A DNA stretch of 64,000 nt. Source: Chitinophagaceae bacterium. GTDB taxonomy: Bacteria; Bacteroidota; Bacteroidia; Chitinophagales; Chitinophagaceae. Position numbers and translations under genes: made by a program. Shown one piece after another: positions 27,111 through 35,257 of the stretch. The first letter of the stretch is position 1. Each line of letters opens with the position of its first letter. The stretch spans positions 1 through 64,000 of the forward strand of contig JAHBTR010000004.1 of NCBI GenBank assembly GCA_019638475.1, read 5' to 3'. The notes below the pieces were generated by a model. The model ran no database searches. It was not told where the DNA came from and worked only from the letters and a program-made list of their open reading frames with translations.

Positions 27111-27309
27111 AACACTAAGTAGAGTTTATATTGAAATATTTTTTCTTGGCTTTTTACAATTTTCAAGTTTCCATAGCTTACTGTATGTTGGTGATGCACA
27201 CAGTATTACTTGTACATTCTTATACTTTGGTATAAGACAAGGTGCAGTTTAACTTGAAGTGAATGTGAAAAAAGAACAATATTTCAAATTATTTAAGGCG
27301 GCGAAGGTA
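27111..27309 (-). promoter_or_regulatory. rpoC promoter and leader
   Basis: About 190 nt of non-coding sequence precede rpoC. On the minus strand TACCTTCG (plus 27302-27309) is one base off the -7 consensus TAnnTTTG. The leader has a 7 bp hairpin CTTATAC-TTTG-GTATAAG at 27219-27236. This supports separate transcription of rpoC. The remainder of 27310-27537 shows no gene. Confidence 0.4.
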
Positions 27310-27537
27310 GTGTTTATTTTTTGAAGTTTAAAGGAAAATTTGGCAAATTTTTAAAATAAAATAGTGCCGTTTTTCTTTGAGGTAGAAATGAATAATACCG
27401 AAGCAAAATAGATTGTAGTGTAAATTGTTTTTGGAGGGTATAATATACCTCAAATTTTTAATTAATCTTGCTCAGATATAGACCTTCAAGTAGTAGGTTG
27501 ATTTTTACTTAAATGATTGTAATACAATTAGAAAGAA

Positions 27538-27816
27538 TTATTTTTTTTCTTTTTTTAGCTTAATTTTTTTATCTTCTAAGATTGGGGTATAATGAGTTGT
27601 TGATTTTTGGCTTTTTACTTTAGCACATAACTTTTCATCTACTTGGTCTTTGGTAATGACATTGGTTTTTTTCAAAATGCCCAATGGTTTTAAAGTGCTT
27701 TTAATATTATACTGGGTATTTTTTTCTTTATTATCATTTAATGATATTTTATTATTAGCTTTTGCTTCAATAATTAAGGCTAATAAACAAACTGTGGCGG
27801 CAAACTGAATTTTCAT
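27538..27816 (-). CDS. Small exported protein of unknown function
   Basis: 92 residues with a signal peptide (MKIQFAATVCLLALIIEAKA), then an Asn/Lys-rich mature part with a lysine-rich tail (KKIKLKKEKK). No family is recognised. The reading frame is the only sizeable one in the region and has typical local codon use. It lies upstream of rpoC, with the candidate rpoC promoter between the two. Confidence 0.5.
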   Translation of the reverse strand: MKIQFAATVCLLALIIEAKANNKISLNDNKEKNTQYNIKSTLKPLGILKKTNVITKDQVDEKLCAKVKSQKSTTHYTPILEDKKIKLKKEKK

Positions 27817-28043
27817 AAAAAGTATTTTTACATTACCATTTTGATAAATATTGTTAATTCAGTTTTTCAAATATTGGATGATTATATTTACATTGATAAT
27901 TCTATGCCAAATTATATAAAACCTCCTTTTATTTTGAAGGGATTGATTTACAATGTGTTATGTATTTGGTGCAAAATGTTGTACATTTTATTAAGGTTAG
28001 TTTTCTTCCTGCTATGAAACTTGTTTCCCAAAAATAGACAATT

Positions 28044-29240
28044 TTATTTTTCAAAATATGCAATAGTGCCGCCAACCCAGTCTTTATCTTTATTGTATCT
28101 TACACCAATCATTTTTCCTTTACTTAATCTGGCTAAATTAAAAGTAGCCGTTGGTCTTTCTTCTCCTTCTTTCCAAAAGTAAAAAATTCTTACTTCAGCT
28201 TTTGCTGGTATATTGGGTGTTTCTATAATGTCGGCATAATTTACTTTTCGTTGTAAAATCCAGTTTTCTGGGTCGGCAATATTTTGTAAATCTTGCTGTG
28301 TTACATCAATTACTACACCTTGACCAGCAAAAGAGAATAATGGTTTTAAAACATAGTTTTCTAAATCATCAGGTATTTCTTTTAACTCATTAAGAAATTT
28401 TGTTTTAGGAACGTAAGGATGGTCTATATAAGGCAAAGTATATTTACTTATTCTGTAAAACCAATTAGGATGAGGCATCCATTCTACATCTAAGTCTTCT
28501 AACAATATTTTTCCTTTTTCCTGAATTTCGGTACTTTGTTGTTGTAAATCATCAAAAATAATTCGGTTGTATATTCTTTTAATGTCAATTTTCTGACCAT
28601 TTTTTATATAGTATAATTTTTTTCCTTCTTGCAAAAGTTCACTTATACATATAACATTAATACCCAAAAATTCTTGTGTGTAATAAAAATCAATTCTTGT
28701 TTTTTGTTCGTGTGGAAATACTTCTAATAAAACAACATTTTCAGTATTGTGATTGCCCACAATTATTTCTTTTAATAATTGTAGGTAGGTTTCTTCTGTA
28801 TAATTATTCAAATAAGCTGAATAGTTTTGAGGAATATAAAAATGCTTTCTGATAGTATTATCTAAAAATACTTGATAGGCAAATAGTGTTGGGAAACCTT
28901 GCATTTCTATAAGTTGGGGTTCAATAACGCCATCATTATTTTGACATATTCCAAAATCAAATGCTATAAAATGAGTATGGGCATTTTCGTTAGGCACACG
29001 CACATTGGCAGGAATACCATGAGAGGTAAGTGTTTTAAAGTTGAAGCCTGTAATAATATCTACAATACTTTCGCAAGCATTAAGTATTTTTTCTTTTAAA
29101 ATATTATCTATAAAAATAGGTGTTTCGGCTACACGAAATCCTAAAGATTCTGGATATTTGCTATTTAGTTCTTGAATAAATGCTTCATATTTTTGGTTGT
29201 TGAAATTTGCATTATATTCTTTTCTGATTGTTGAAACCAT
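28044..29240 (-). CDS. ATP-grasp-like protein paired with an amidotransferase
   Basis: 398 residues. The middle and C-terminal parts resemble circularly arranged ATP-grasp or glutathione-synthetase-like proteins: HFIAFDFGICQNN, LIEMQGFPTLFAYQ, then YVLKPLFSFAGQGVVIDV as the nucleotide-binding lysine and glycine-rich loop, and AEVRIFYFW near the end. Such enzymes join a carboxylate to an amine with ATP. The neighbour upstream on the same strand is a class I glutamine amidotransferase, so the two may act in one pathway, with ammonia or glutamine as nitrogen source. The substrate is unknown. A terminator hairpin lies between the two genes. Confidence 0.65.
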   Translation of the reverse strand: MVSTIRKEYNANFNNQKYEAFIQELNSKYPESLGFRVAETPIFIDNILKEKILNACESIVDIITGFNFKTLTSHGIPANVRVPNENAHTHFIAFDFGICQNNDGVIEPQLIEMQGFPTLFAYQVFLDNTIRKHFYIPQNYSAYLNNYTEETYLQLLKEIIVGNHNTENVVLLEVFPHEQKTRIDFYYTQEFLGINVICISELLQEGKKLYYIKNGQKIDIKRIYNRIIFDDLQQQSTEIQEKGKILLEDLDVEWMPHPNWFYRISKYTLPYIDHPYVPKTKFLNELKEIPDDLENYVLKPLFSFAGQGVVIDVTQQDLQNIADPENWILQRKVNYADIIETPNIPAKAEVRIFYFWKEGEERPTATFNLARLSKGKMIGVRYNKDKDWVGGTIAYFEK

Positions 29241-29270
29241 AATTCAAATAATTTATAATTTTTGAAAGAT

Positions 29271-29301
29271 AAAAAATCCTCTTCAAAAAAAGAGGAATTT
29301 T
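29271..29301 (-). terminator. Terminator or attenuator between amidotransferase and ATP-grasp genes
   Basis: On the minus strand AAAATTCCTCTT and AAGAGGATTTT form a stem followed by a T-run, 30 nt after the amidotransferase stop. It would reduce readthrough into the ATP-grasp gene. Confidence 0.7.
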
Positions 29302-29330
29302 ATTTATATAACTCAATAAAGGATATTTTT

Positions 29331-30167
29331 TTAAACTTCTGTTAATACACCTACTGCATTATTAAGAAAATTGGGAAGAATACAAGAATATGTCCATAAA
29401 ATTTTATCAGGGTCGCCTAATTGTTCAACCATACTTTTCCATTTTTCTTCTCCATAATTTGTAATAACAATTTCTTTTCTTTCTTCTGTTTGTAAATGTA
29501 ACCTCATACCTATTGCATCAGCTTCTGGATGAAATTGAGTGCCTATAAAATAGTCATTAAACCTTACAGCCATTATAGCTCTTTCATAAGGTACATGGGG
29601 TCTATTTTTTTCAATAGCTAAAATTTTTGCTCCTATTTCTCTTAGCCTTGTATGGTTGGGTTCTATTACTTGAAAATCTCTACTATCTACTACATAAAAA
29701 GGGTCTTTTAATCCTTCAAAAATAATTTCCTCTTCTCCTTCTTGTAATTTATGAACAGGAAAAACACCAAATGAAGTAGATTTTCTTTTACATACATTTC
29801 CTATACCATAATGCCTACAAATTAATTGAAAGCTATGACAAATAAAAAATACATGTTTTGGTTGATTGGCTATATTACTATTCCAATCTTCAATAGTTTG
29901 CAACCATTGAAAATATTTATTGTCCCAACTACTTCCTTTTGTATCTAATGGAGAGCCTGGACCACCAGTAGATATGTATATATCATAAGAAGTATCGGGC
30001 AGTTCTTCTTTTATTCTTACATCAAATTCATCAAAACTTACATTAAACTGATTATGCTCTGCCCAAGTATTGATAATTTCTCTTATACATCGCATTCCCT
30101 GATTTACATGCCCTTCATATAAATCTAAAATGGCTATTTTAATTTTTTGCTCTGTCCATTCAGTCAT
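29331..30167 (-). CDS. Class I glutamine amidotransferase (GMP synthase-like)
   Basis: 278 residues from ATG 30167 (MTEWTEQKIKIAILDLYEG). The in-frame extension to 30224 adds an unlikely basic stretch. The class I triad is visible: oxyanion region STGGPGSPLD, nucleophile elbow FFICHSFQLIC with the cysteine, and the histidine in GTQFHPEAD. It would release ammonia from glutamine for a partner enzyme; the ATP-grasp protein downstream is a candidate. TATGTTTG, a perfect -7 box, lies only 4 nt before this ATG, so the transcript may be leaderless or the real start may be slightly downstream. Confidence 0.8.
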   Translation of the reverse strand: MTEWTEQKIKIAILDLYEGHVNQGMRCIREIINTWAEHNQFNVSFDEFDVRIKEELPDTSYDIYISTGGPGSPLDTKGSSWDNKYFQWLQTIEDWNSNIANQPKHVFFICHSFQLICRHYGIGNVCKRKSTSFGVFPVHKLQEGEEEIIFEGLKDPFYVVDSRDFQVIEPNHTRLREIGAKILAIEKNRPHVPYERAIMAVRFNDYFIGTQFHPEADAIGMRLHLQTEERKEIVITNYGEEKWKSMVEQLGDPDKILWTYSCILPNFLNNAVGVLTEV

Positions 30168-30346
30168 AGAACAAACATAACATTTTTTAAAAACTATTGA
30201 AATATTGTGCATATTTTTATACACAATGTGTCATTATAATTTATTGTACATTATATATAAATGTAATTTTTTTTGAAAAAATCTTGTAAATACCAAATAG
30301 TTTCATTTACTTTAACATTTAATTACTTACTCAAAAATCATAACTT

Positions 30347-30634
30347 ATGAGAAAGTCAGACCTTATAAATAATATATCTGAGAAAACAGGTATTCCTAAA
30401 GTAGATGTATTAGTAACGGTAGAAAACTTTATTAAAGAGGTAAAAGATAATCTTGCTTCTGGAGAAAATATATATATAAGAGGCTTTGGGAGTTTTATTA
30501 CTAAAAAAAGAGCTGCAAAAATTGGTAGAAATATAAAACAAAATACAGCAGTACACATTCCTGAGCATTATATACCAGCCTTTAAGCCAGCAAAAGAATT
30601 TGTGGCAGAAGTAAAAGAAAAATACAAACCATAG
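30347..30634 (+). CDS. HU/IHF family DNA-binding protein
   Basis: 95 residues, the usual HU length. It binds and bends DNA as a dimer. It has the N-terminal helix pair MRKSDLINNISEKTGIPKVDV, the GFGSF turn (IYIRGFGSFITKKRAAK), the arm region GRNIKQNTAVHIPEHYIP with the intercalating proline context, and the final helix FKPAKEFVAEV. All parts are present. It is divergent from the amidotransferase gene. Confidence 0.93.
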   Translation: MRKSDLINNISEKTGIPKVDVLVTVENFIKEVKDNLASGENIYIRGFGSFITKKRAAKIGRNIKQNTAVHIPEHYIPAFKPAKEFVAEVKEKYKP

Positions 30635-30661
30635 CAAGTACATTTGCACTAAATTTTATTA

Positions 30662-31513
30662 GTGAAAAATAAACAAACAATTATCGTATTAGGCGGAGTT
30701 TTATTATTTGCTGCTTTGTTCTTTTTTGGTAAAACAGTAAATCCTGCAAAAGAAAATAAGCAAGTAGAACAGCATCATGCAGGTGATGGACATGACCATG
30801 GTATAGATTTTTCTGACTTGTTATTAAAAGCCAAATCTTCACTTTTGGCAGAAAAATTACAGCAAGTAGAAACGATTGAAAAGCAATTACAAAACAGTTC
30901 AACAGAAGAAAAAATACATATTTATCATAGATTAGCTTCTTTCTGGAAAGATAGTGTTGGCGTTTTTGAACCTTATGCTTATTATACAGCAGAAGCAGCA
31001 AAGTTGGATAATTCAGAAAAAAGCCTCACCTTTGCCGCCCAATTGTTCATTGATAATCTTTTTGATGAGGCAGAGCCTTCTAAGCAAAATTGGTTAGCAA
31101 CAAATGGAAAAGTTCTTTTAGAAAAAGCTTTAGAAATAAATCCGAATAATGATAGTAGTAAAATAGGAATAGGAGCTTGCTATCTTTTTGGCAATATTTC
31201 AGAAAACCCCATGGAAGGAATTTTGCAGGTAAAAGCAATAGTAGATAAAAACCCTGACAATCTTTATGCACAATGGGTATTGGCTTTAGGAAGTAAAAAA
31301 AGTGGACAGTATGATAAAGCTATTGACAGATTGTTGATTATTGTAGAAAAACAACCAACCAATCTTTCCGCTATTTTGCATTTAGCAGAATGTTATGAAT
31401 TGAATAATAATAATACAGAAGCTATTAAATGGTATAAAGTAATTAAAAACGTAATACCTAATCCAGAAGCAAAAAAAGAACTTCAACAAAGAATAGAACA
31501 ATTACAACATTAA
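30662..31513 (+). CDS. Membrane-anchored tetratricopeptide-repeat protein
   Basis: 283 residues, starting at GTG 30662, 27 nt after the HU stop. It has an N-terminal membrane anchor (TIIVLGGVLLFAALFFFG), a His-rich linker (HHAGDGHDHGID) that could bind metal, then TPR-type helices including IYHRLASFWKDSVGVFEPYAYYTAEAAKL, YAQWVLALGSKKSGQYDKAID and ILHLAECYELNNNNTEAIKW in sequence. It probably scaffolds an envelope complex. Close linkage with HU suggests one transcript. Confidence 0.75.
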   Translation: MKNKQTIIVLGGVLLFAALFFFGKTVNPAKENKQVEQHHAGDGHDHGIDFSDLLLKAKSSLLAEKLQQVETIEKQLQNSSTEEKIHIYHRLASFWKDSVGVFEPYAYYTAEAAKLDNSEKSLTFAAQLFIDNLFDEAEPSKQNWLATNGKVLLEKALEINPNNDSSKIGIGACYLFGNISENPMEGILQVKAIVDKNPDNLYAQWVLALGSKKSGQYDKAIDRLLIIVEKQPTNLSAILHLAECYELNNNNTEAIKWYKVIKNVIPNPEAKKELQQRIEQLQH

Positions 31514-31589
31514 AAACTGCTGTGTTTGTTTGTATAAATAAATACAGGTTTTATAATTTATTTTTTAACAGATTAAAATTTTGGATAGT

Positions 31590-31679
31590 ATGCCTTGTGG
31601 TAAAAAGAGAAAACGTCATAAAATTGCTACACACAAACGCAAGAAACGTTTAAGAAAAAATCGTCATAAGAAAAAATAA
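31590..31679 (+). CDS. 29-residue highly basic protein, ribosome-type (AURKAIP1/COX24-like)
   Basis: 29 residues starting MPCGKKRKRHKIATHKRKKR and ending RHKKK, with more than half Lys or Arg. Very short proteins of this form are conserved across Bacteroidota and carry the AURKAIP1/COX24 domain found in a mitochondrial ribosome subunit protein, so a ribosomal location is likely. The family assignment is from recall of the sequence pattern. The length is complete, from ATG to TAA, and easily missed by gene finders. Confidence 0.75.
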   Translation: MPCGKKRKRHKIATHKRKKRLRKNRHKKK

Positions 31680-31728
31680 TTACATTAAGTTTTCTTTTAC
31701 GAAGATGGAGGGTAATAAACCTTCTATA

Positions 31729-31771
31729 TGTATAAGTCTGTATTGAATATTTATTTAAACAGACTTATACA
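31729..31771. terminator. Perfect 13 bp inverted repeat after the small basic protein
   Basis: TGTATAAGTCTGT and its exact complement flank 17 nt. There is no T-run, so it may protect the 3' end or act as a processing site instead of a classical terminator. Confidence 0.5.
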
Positions 31772-31874
31772 AAATTAACATCACTAAAAAAGTAATTACC
31801 TCTTACTTAGCTGCAACTTTATCTTTCCCTTCCTTTTTTTCTTTTATGAGGCAAATTATTTATTGGTGGCATTG

Positions 31875-31903
31875 ATATATCTCCTTTTTTATAGGAGGTA
31901 TAT
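31875..31903 (+). promoter_or_regulatory. Hairpin hiding a perfect Shine-Dalgarno sequence upstream of rng
   Basis: ATATATCTCCT (31875-31885) pairs over 11 positions (one G-U) with AGGAGGTATAT (31893-31903), with a 7 nt loop. The 3' arm holds AGGAGGT at 31893-31899, spaced 8 nt from the ATG at 31908. Strong Shine-Dalgarno sequences are rare in Bacteroidota, so sequestration of one suggests regulated translation. Confidence 0.6.
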
Positions 31904-31907
31904 AATT

Positions 31908-31937
31908 ATGAATTTATTAAAGTTGCAAATTTTGTGA
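31908..31937 (+). CDS. Nine-codon upstream ORF coupled to rng
   Basis: ATG at 31908 encodes MNLLKLQIL and ends with TGA at 31935-31937, overlapping the GTG start of rng as GTGA. With the ideal Shine-Dalgarno sequence upstream, ribosomes would be delivered to the rng start by termination and reinitiation. The peptide itself need not have a function. Evidence is the spacing and overlap only. Confidence 0.5.
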   Translation: MNLLKLQIL

Positions 31938-33481
31938 ACAAAGAATTAATTATTAATACAGCTCCAACAGGTGTTGAAATTGCCTTGTTGGAAGAAAAGA
32001 AATTAGTAGAACTACATAATGAAAAAGCAGATGCAAGTTTTGGTGTAGGAGACCTTTACTTAGGAAAAGTAAAAAAAATAATACCAGGGCTTAATGCAGC
32101 ATTTGTAGATGTAGGATTTGAAAAAGATGCTTTTTTGCATTATACCGATTTATCTCCTTACATACGCACTATACTTAAATTTACCCAACAAGCATTAAAT
32201 GCTAATGGTGCAGAATTTGATTTTTCTAAATTTCAGGTAGAGCCTGAAATTGTAAAAACAGGCAAAATAAATGAAGTATTAAATGGAAAGCCTACCATAT
32301 TGGTACAAATTTTAAAAGAGCCTATTGCTGCTAAGGGTCCAAGATTAAGTTGTGAAATAAGTTTACCTGGTCGTTTTATTGTACTTACTCCTTTTAATGA
32401 AATAGTGGCTGTTTCAAAAAAAATTCATTCAGGAGAAGAACGAAAAAGATTGCATAAAATAGTAGAAGCTATAAGACCCAAAAATTTTGGTGTCATTGTA
32501 AGAACTGCAGCAGAAGGAAAATCAACTGCTGAACTTCATCAAGATTTATTGGAACTTACAGAAACTTGGAAAACTATTCAAAAAAATATTAATGGAGCAA
32601 AAGCACCTGCTAAAATATTAAGTGAGCAAAATAAAACTACCAGCATTTTAAGAGATTTGCTAAATGAATCTTTTAATAAAATAGTGGTAAATGATAAAAA
32701 CATTTATCATGAAATCAAATCGTACATTCAACGCATAGCACCTGAAAAAACAGATATTGTAAGCTATATAAATAATGGCACACCATTATTTGACCAATTT
32801 GCTATAACTAAACAGGTAAAAGGAGCTTTTGGTAAAACTGTTAATTTAGATAGTGGTGCTTATCTTATTATAGAACATACAGAAGCATTGCATGTAATAG
32901 ATGTAAATAGTGGTTATAAAAGTGTAAGTAATAGTCAAGAAGAAAATGCCTTACAAACTAATTTAGAAGCAGCAGAAGAAATAGCACGTCAATTAAGATT
33001 GAGAGATATTGGAGGTATTATAGTTGTGGATTTTATAGATATGAAATTGCCTGATAATAGAAAAAAATTACAAGAGGCAATGGAAGTTTATATGAAAACC
33101 GATAGAGCTAAACATGCAGTTTTACCCATTTCTAAGTTTGGATTAATGCAAATAACCAGACAAAGAATGAGACCAGAGGTAAATATTAATACTGCAGAAA
33201 ATTGTCCAAGTTGTGGAGGTTCAGGTAAAATAACCAGTACTTTATTATTAGAAGATGAAATAGAAAAAAGATTGCACTATTTGTCAGCTAATGGTCATAA
33301 GCATCTTTCTTTATTAGTGAATCCTATTGTTTACTCTCATCTTACAAAAGGTATTTTTAGTTCAATAGCTAAAAAATGGAAAAAAAGATATTCGATAAAA
33401 CTTTCTGTTCATCCAAATACAAATTATGGAATTGTTGAATATCATTTCTTTGATAAAAATGAGGAAGAGATAAAATTTTAG
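31934..33481 (+). CDS. rng: Ribonuclease G/E family endoribonuclease
   Basis: 515 residues from GTG 31934. Endonuclease that cuts single-stranded RNA in 16S rRNA maturation and mRNA decay. It has the S1 domain (VGDLYLGKVKKIIPGLNAAFVDVG with DAFLHYTDL), the RNase E/G core with the magnesium aspartates in LHVIDVNSG and GGIIVVDFIDMK, and the zinc-link cysteines in ENCPSCGGSG. It lacks the long C-terminal scaffold of RNase E, so RNase G is the fitting name. The start overlaps the TGA of a nine-codon ORF behind a sequestered Shine-Dalgarno sequence. Confidence 0.93.
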   Translation: MNKELIINTAPTGVEIALLEEKKLVELHNEKADASFGVGDLYLGKVKKIIPGLNAAFVDVGFEKDAFLHYTDLSPYIRTILKFTQQALNANGAEFDFSKFQVEPEIVKTGKINEVLNGKPTILVQILKEPIAAKGPRLSCEISLPGRFIVLTPFNEIVAVSKKIHSGEERKRLHKIVEAIRPKNFGVIVRTAAEGKSTAELHQDLLELTETWKTIQKNINGAKAPAKILSEQNKTTSILRDLLNESFNKIVVNDKNIYHEIKSYIQRIAPEKTDIVSYINNGTPLFDQFAITKQVKGAFGKTVNLDSGAYLIIEHTEALHVIDVNSGYKSVSNSQEENALQTNLEAAEEIARQLRLRDIGGIIVVDFIDMKLPDNRKKLQEAMEVYMKTDRAKHAVLPISKFGLMQITRQRMRPEVNINTAENCPSCGGSGKITSTLLLEDEIEKRLHYLSANGHKHLSLLVNPIVYSHLTKGIFSSIAKKWKKRYSIKLSVHPNTNYGIVEYHFFDKNEEEIKF

Positions 33482-33518
33482 GGTCATTTTGTCGCCTTTT
33501 TAATAAAATTGTAAAAAT

Positions 33519-33584
33519 ATTTTAGCCAAAATGGCATTTCTATTGACTTTTATAGTATTATTTTTTATTATATTTGGCTAAAAT
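33519..33584. repeat. Inverted repeat after rng
   Basis: ATTTTAGCCAAA (33519-33530) and its perfect complement (33573-33584) enclose 42 nt of AT-rich sequence. It could stabilise the rng mRNA 3' end. Confidence 0.4.
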
Positions 33585-33672
33585 GATGAAGTTTTTCACA
33601 TTATTAAAAAAATATTTTGCAGTCTGCCTCTAAATTGTAATTTAGCACATAGAATTTAATGGGTTAGTAAGT

Positions 33673-33702
33673 AAGAGGGTTAGCTATTTTGCTGACCCTT
33701 TT
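33673..33702. terminator. Intrinsic terminator between rng and the convergent membrane protein gene
   Basis: AAGAGGGTTAGC and GCTGACCCTTTT enclose TATTTT. The rest of 33482-33810 shows no gene. Confidence 0.65.
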
Positions 33703-33810
33703 ACATTGTATATCATCAACATCTACTAAGTTGATGAACAAAAATTGTAAGTAGCAAAAAAGAAGTATCTATTAATGCTAATAAGCAAAAATTCATCTAC
33801 ATATTTTCAA

Positions 33811-34317
33811 TTAATCCTTACTAAAAATGTGTTGATATAATTTTATCAACTTAAAAGTTAGTACAATATGCAATCCTATAATGATAGAATAAATGAGCAT
33901 AAAGTAACTAATAAATTTTAATAGTTTATGCATTAGTTCAGGAGGAAATTGTGTAGTGAAACCTCCTCTTTGTGCAGCTAAGTCTGTTATTAATTGCTCA
34001 GAAATGATTGATGGATTTCTTATAATGATAATGCTTTGCATAAGCATTAAAACTGCAAAAGTTATACTAACAAAAGCATTTACTTTTATCCAGTCTTTTA
34101 ATGTTTTTTTACAAGGAATTTCATTTTTAATTCCTTTCTGTAAAAAAATAAAACTACATACTATATAAATAAGTATGCAAATAAGCATAAATAAAGGAAA
34201 CAGTGCAGAGGGAGAAATAAAAGCAGCTAATATCATTGGTAAGGTTGTAAATAACATCAACAGTCCAAAGGGTAAAAGCAAAAGGCTTACAATGTTGTAA
34301 AGAGTTTTTAAGTTCAT
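33811..34317 (-). CDS. Four-helix membrane protein of unknown function
   Basis: 168 residues with four strongly hydrophobic stretches: residues about 5-35 (IVSLLLLPFGLLMLFTT), 40-62, 75-98 and 132-158. A soluble loop of about 30 residues between the third and fourth contains RGGFTTQFPPELMHKL. No family is recognised. It is convergent with rng and transcribed alone. Confidence 0.65.
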   Translation of the reverse strand: MNLKTLYNIVSLLLLPFGLLMLFTTLPMILAAFISPSALFPLFMLICILIYIVCSFIFLQKGIKNEIPCKKTLKDWIKVNAFVSITFAVLMLMQSIIIIRNPSIISEQLITDLAAQRGGFTTQFPPELMHKLLKFISYFMLIYSIIIGLHIVLTFKLIKLYQHIFSKD

Positions 34318-34504
34318 AAGTTTCTATACTATCTATAAATTTATTTTTTACATACTACTTGTTATGAGCCTTTATAAGCAGTAGTGTTTAAGGCAAAAAT
34401 AGATATTTGTATTTAGTTAATACCGAAGTGAAATAATTTTTAGTTTAAATTTTATTTGGTCTATATAATATGATTGAGTACAGAGTAAAATATTAAATGA
34501 TGAT

Positions 34505-35254
34505 TCATTTACTTTCAAACACTTCATCAGGATATTGAACAGAACATAGAAATAAACCTTCTGATGGTGCAGTAAAATCTGCTTGCATATTATTGTTGGC
34601 TTCTATAATTTGTATAAAATCTTGTTCAGATATTTTATTTCTTCCTACAAGTAGCATAGTGCTCACCAAACCTTTTATCATACCTCTTAAAAAACGATTG
34701 CCTTTTACATGATAAACTAACAAATCATTTTCATAATACCATTCAGAAAGTTGAAGGGTACATAAATAATTATTTACCTGAGTATGCTTTTTAGAAAAAG
34801 ATTGAAAATTATTATACTCAAGTAAAATGGCTGCTGCTTTCTGTAATTTTTGCATATTTATTTTATAAGGATACAACCAAGCCTTACCAACTGAAAAAGG
34901 ATTTTTTTGAGGAGAAATAAAATATTTATACTCTCTTGCTATAGCATCAAAACGTGCATGAGCATTGGGCTTTACAATACTTAAAGATTTTACGGTTATA
35001 TCAAAAGGCAAAACAGCATTAAGGTTATATACTTTCTTTTTATCTATCACTTCATCTTCATCAAAATGAAAATAATTTTGAAGAGCATGTACACCAGCAT
35101 CTGTTCTTGATGAGCCTGTTACTTTTACTTCTTTCTTTACAACTGTGTGTAATGCTTTTTCAATTTCGCTTTGAATGCTGTTGGCATTTTTTTGAACTTG
35201 AAATCCACTATAATTTGTTCCTAAATAAGCTACTTCTATAAAATAACGTGGCAT
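34505..35254 (-). CDS. truA: tRNA pseudouridine synthase A
   Basis: 249 residues. It converts uridines 38-40 of the tRNA anticodon arm to pseudouridine. The catalytic aspartate is in GSSRTDAGVHALQN (about residues 46-59). YFIEVAYLGTNYSGFQVQ at the start and RFLRGMIKGLVSTMLLVGR near the C-terminus match the family. It follows the DUF4476 gene with a 3 nt gap, so the two are likely cotranscribed. Confidence 0.95.
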   Translation of the reverse strand: MPRYFIEVAYLGTNYSGFQVQKNANSIQSEIEKALHTVVKKEVKVTGSSRTDAGVHALQNYFHFDEDEVIDKKKVYNLNAVLPFDITVKSLSIVKPNAHARFDAIAREYKYFISPQKNPFSVGKAWLYPYKINMQKLQKAAAILLEYNNFQSFSKKHTQVNNYLCTLQLSEWYYENDLLVYHVKGNRFLRGMIKGLVSTMLLVGRNKISEQDFIQIIEANNNMQADFTAPSEGLFLCSVQYPDEVFESK

Positions 35255-35257
35255 TAA

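Noticed and set aside
29331..30224. Longer start of the amidotransferase
   Set aside because: The first 19 codons have no family match and a -7 box lies inside them.
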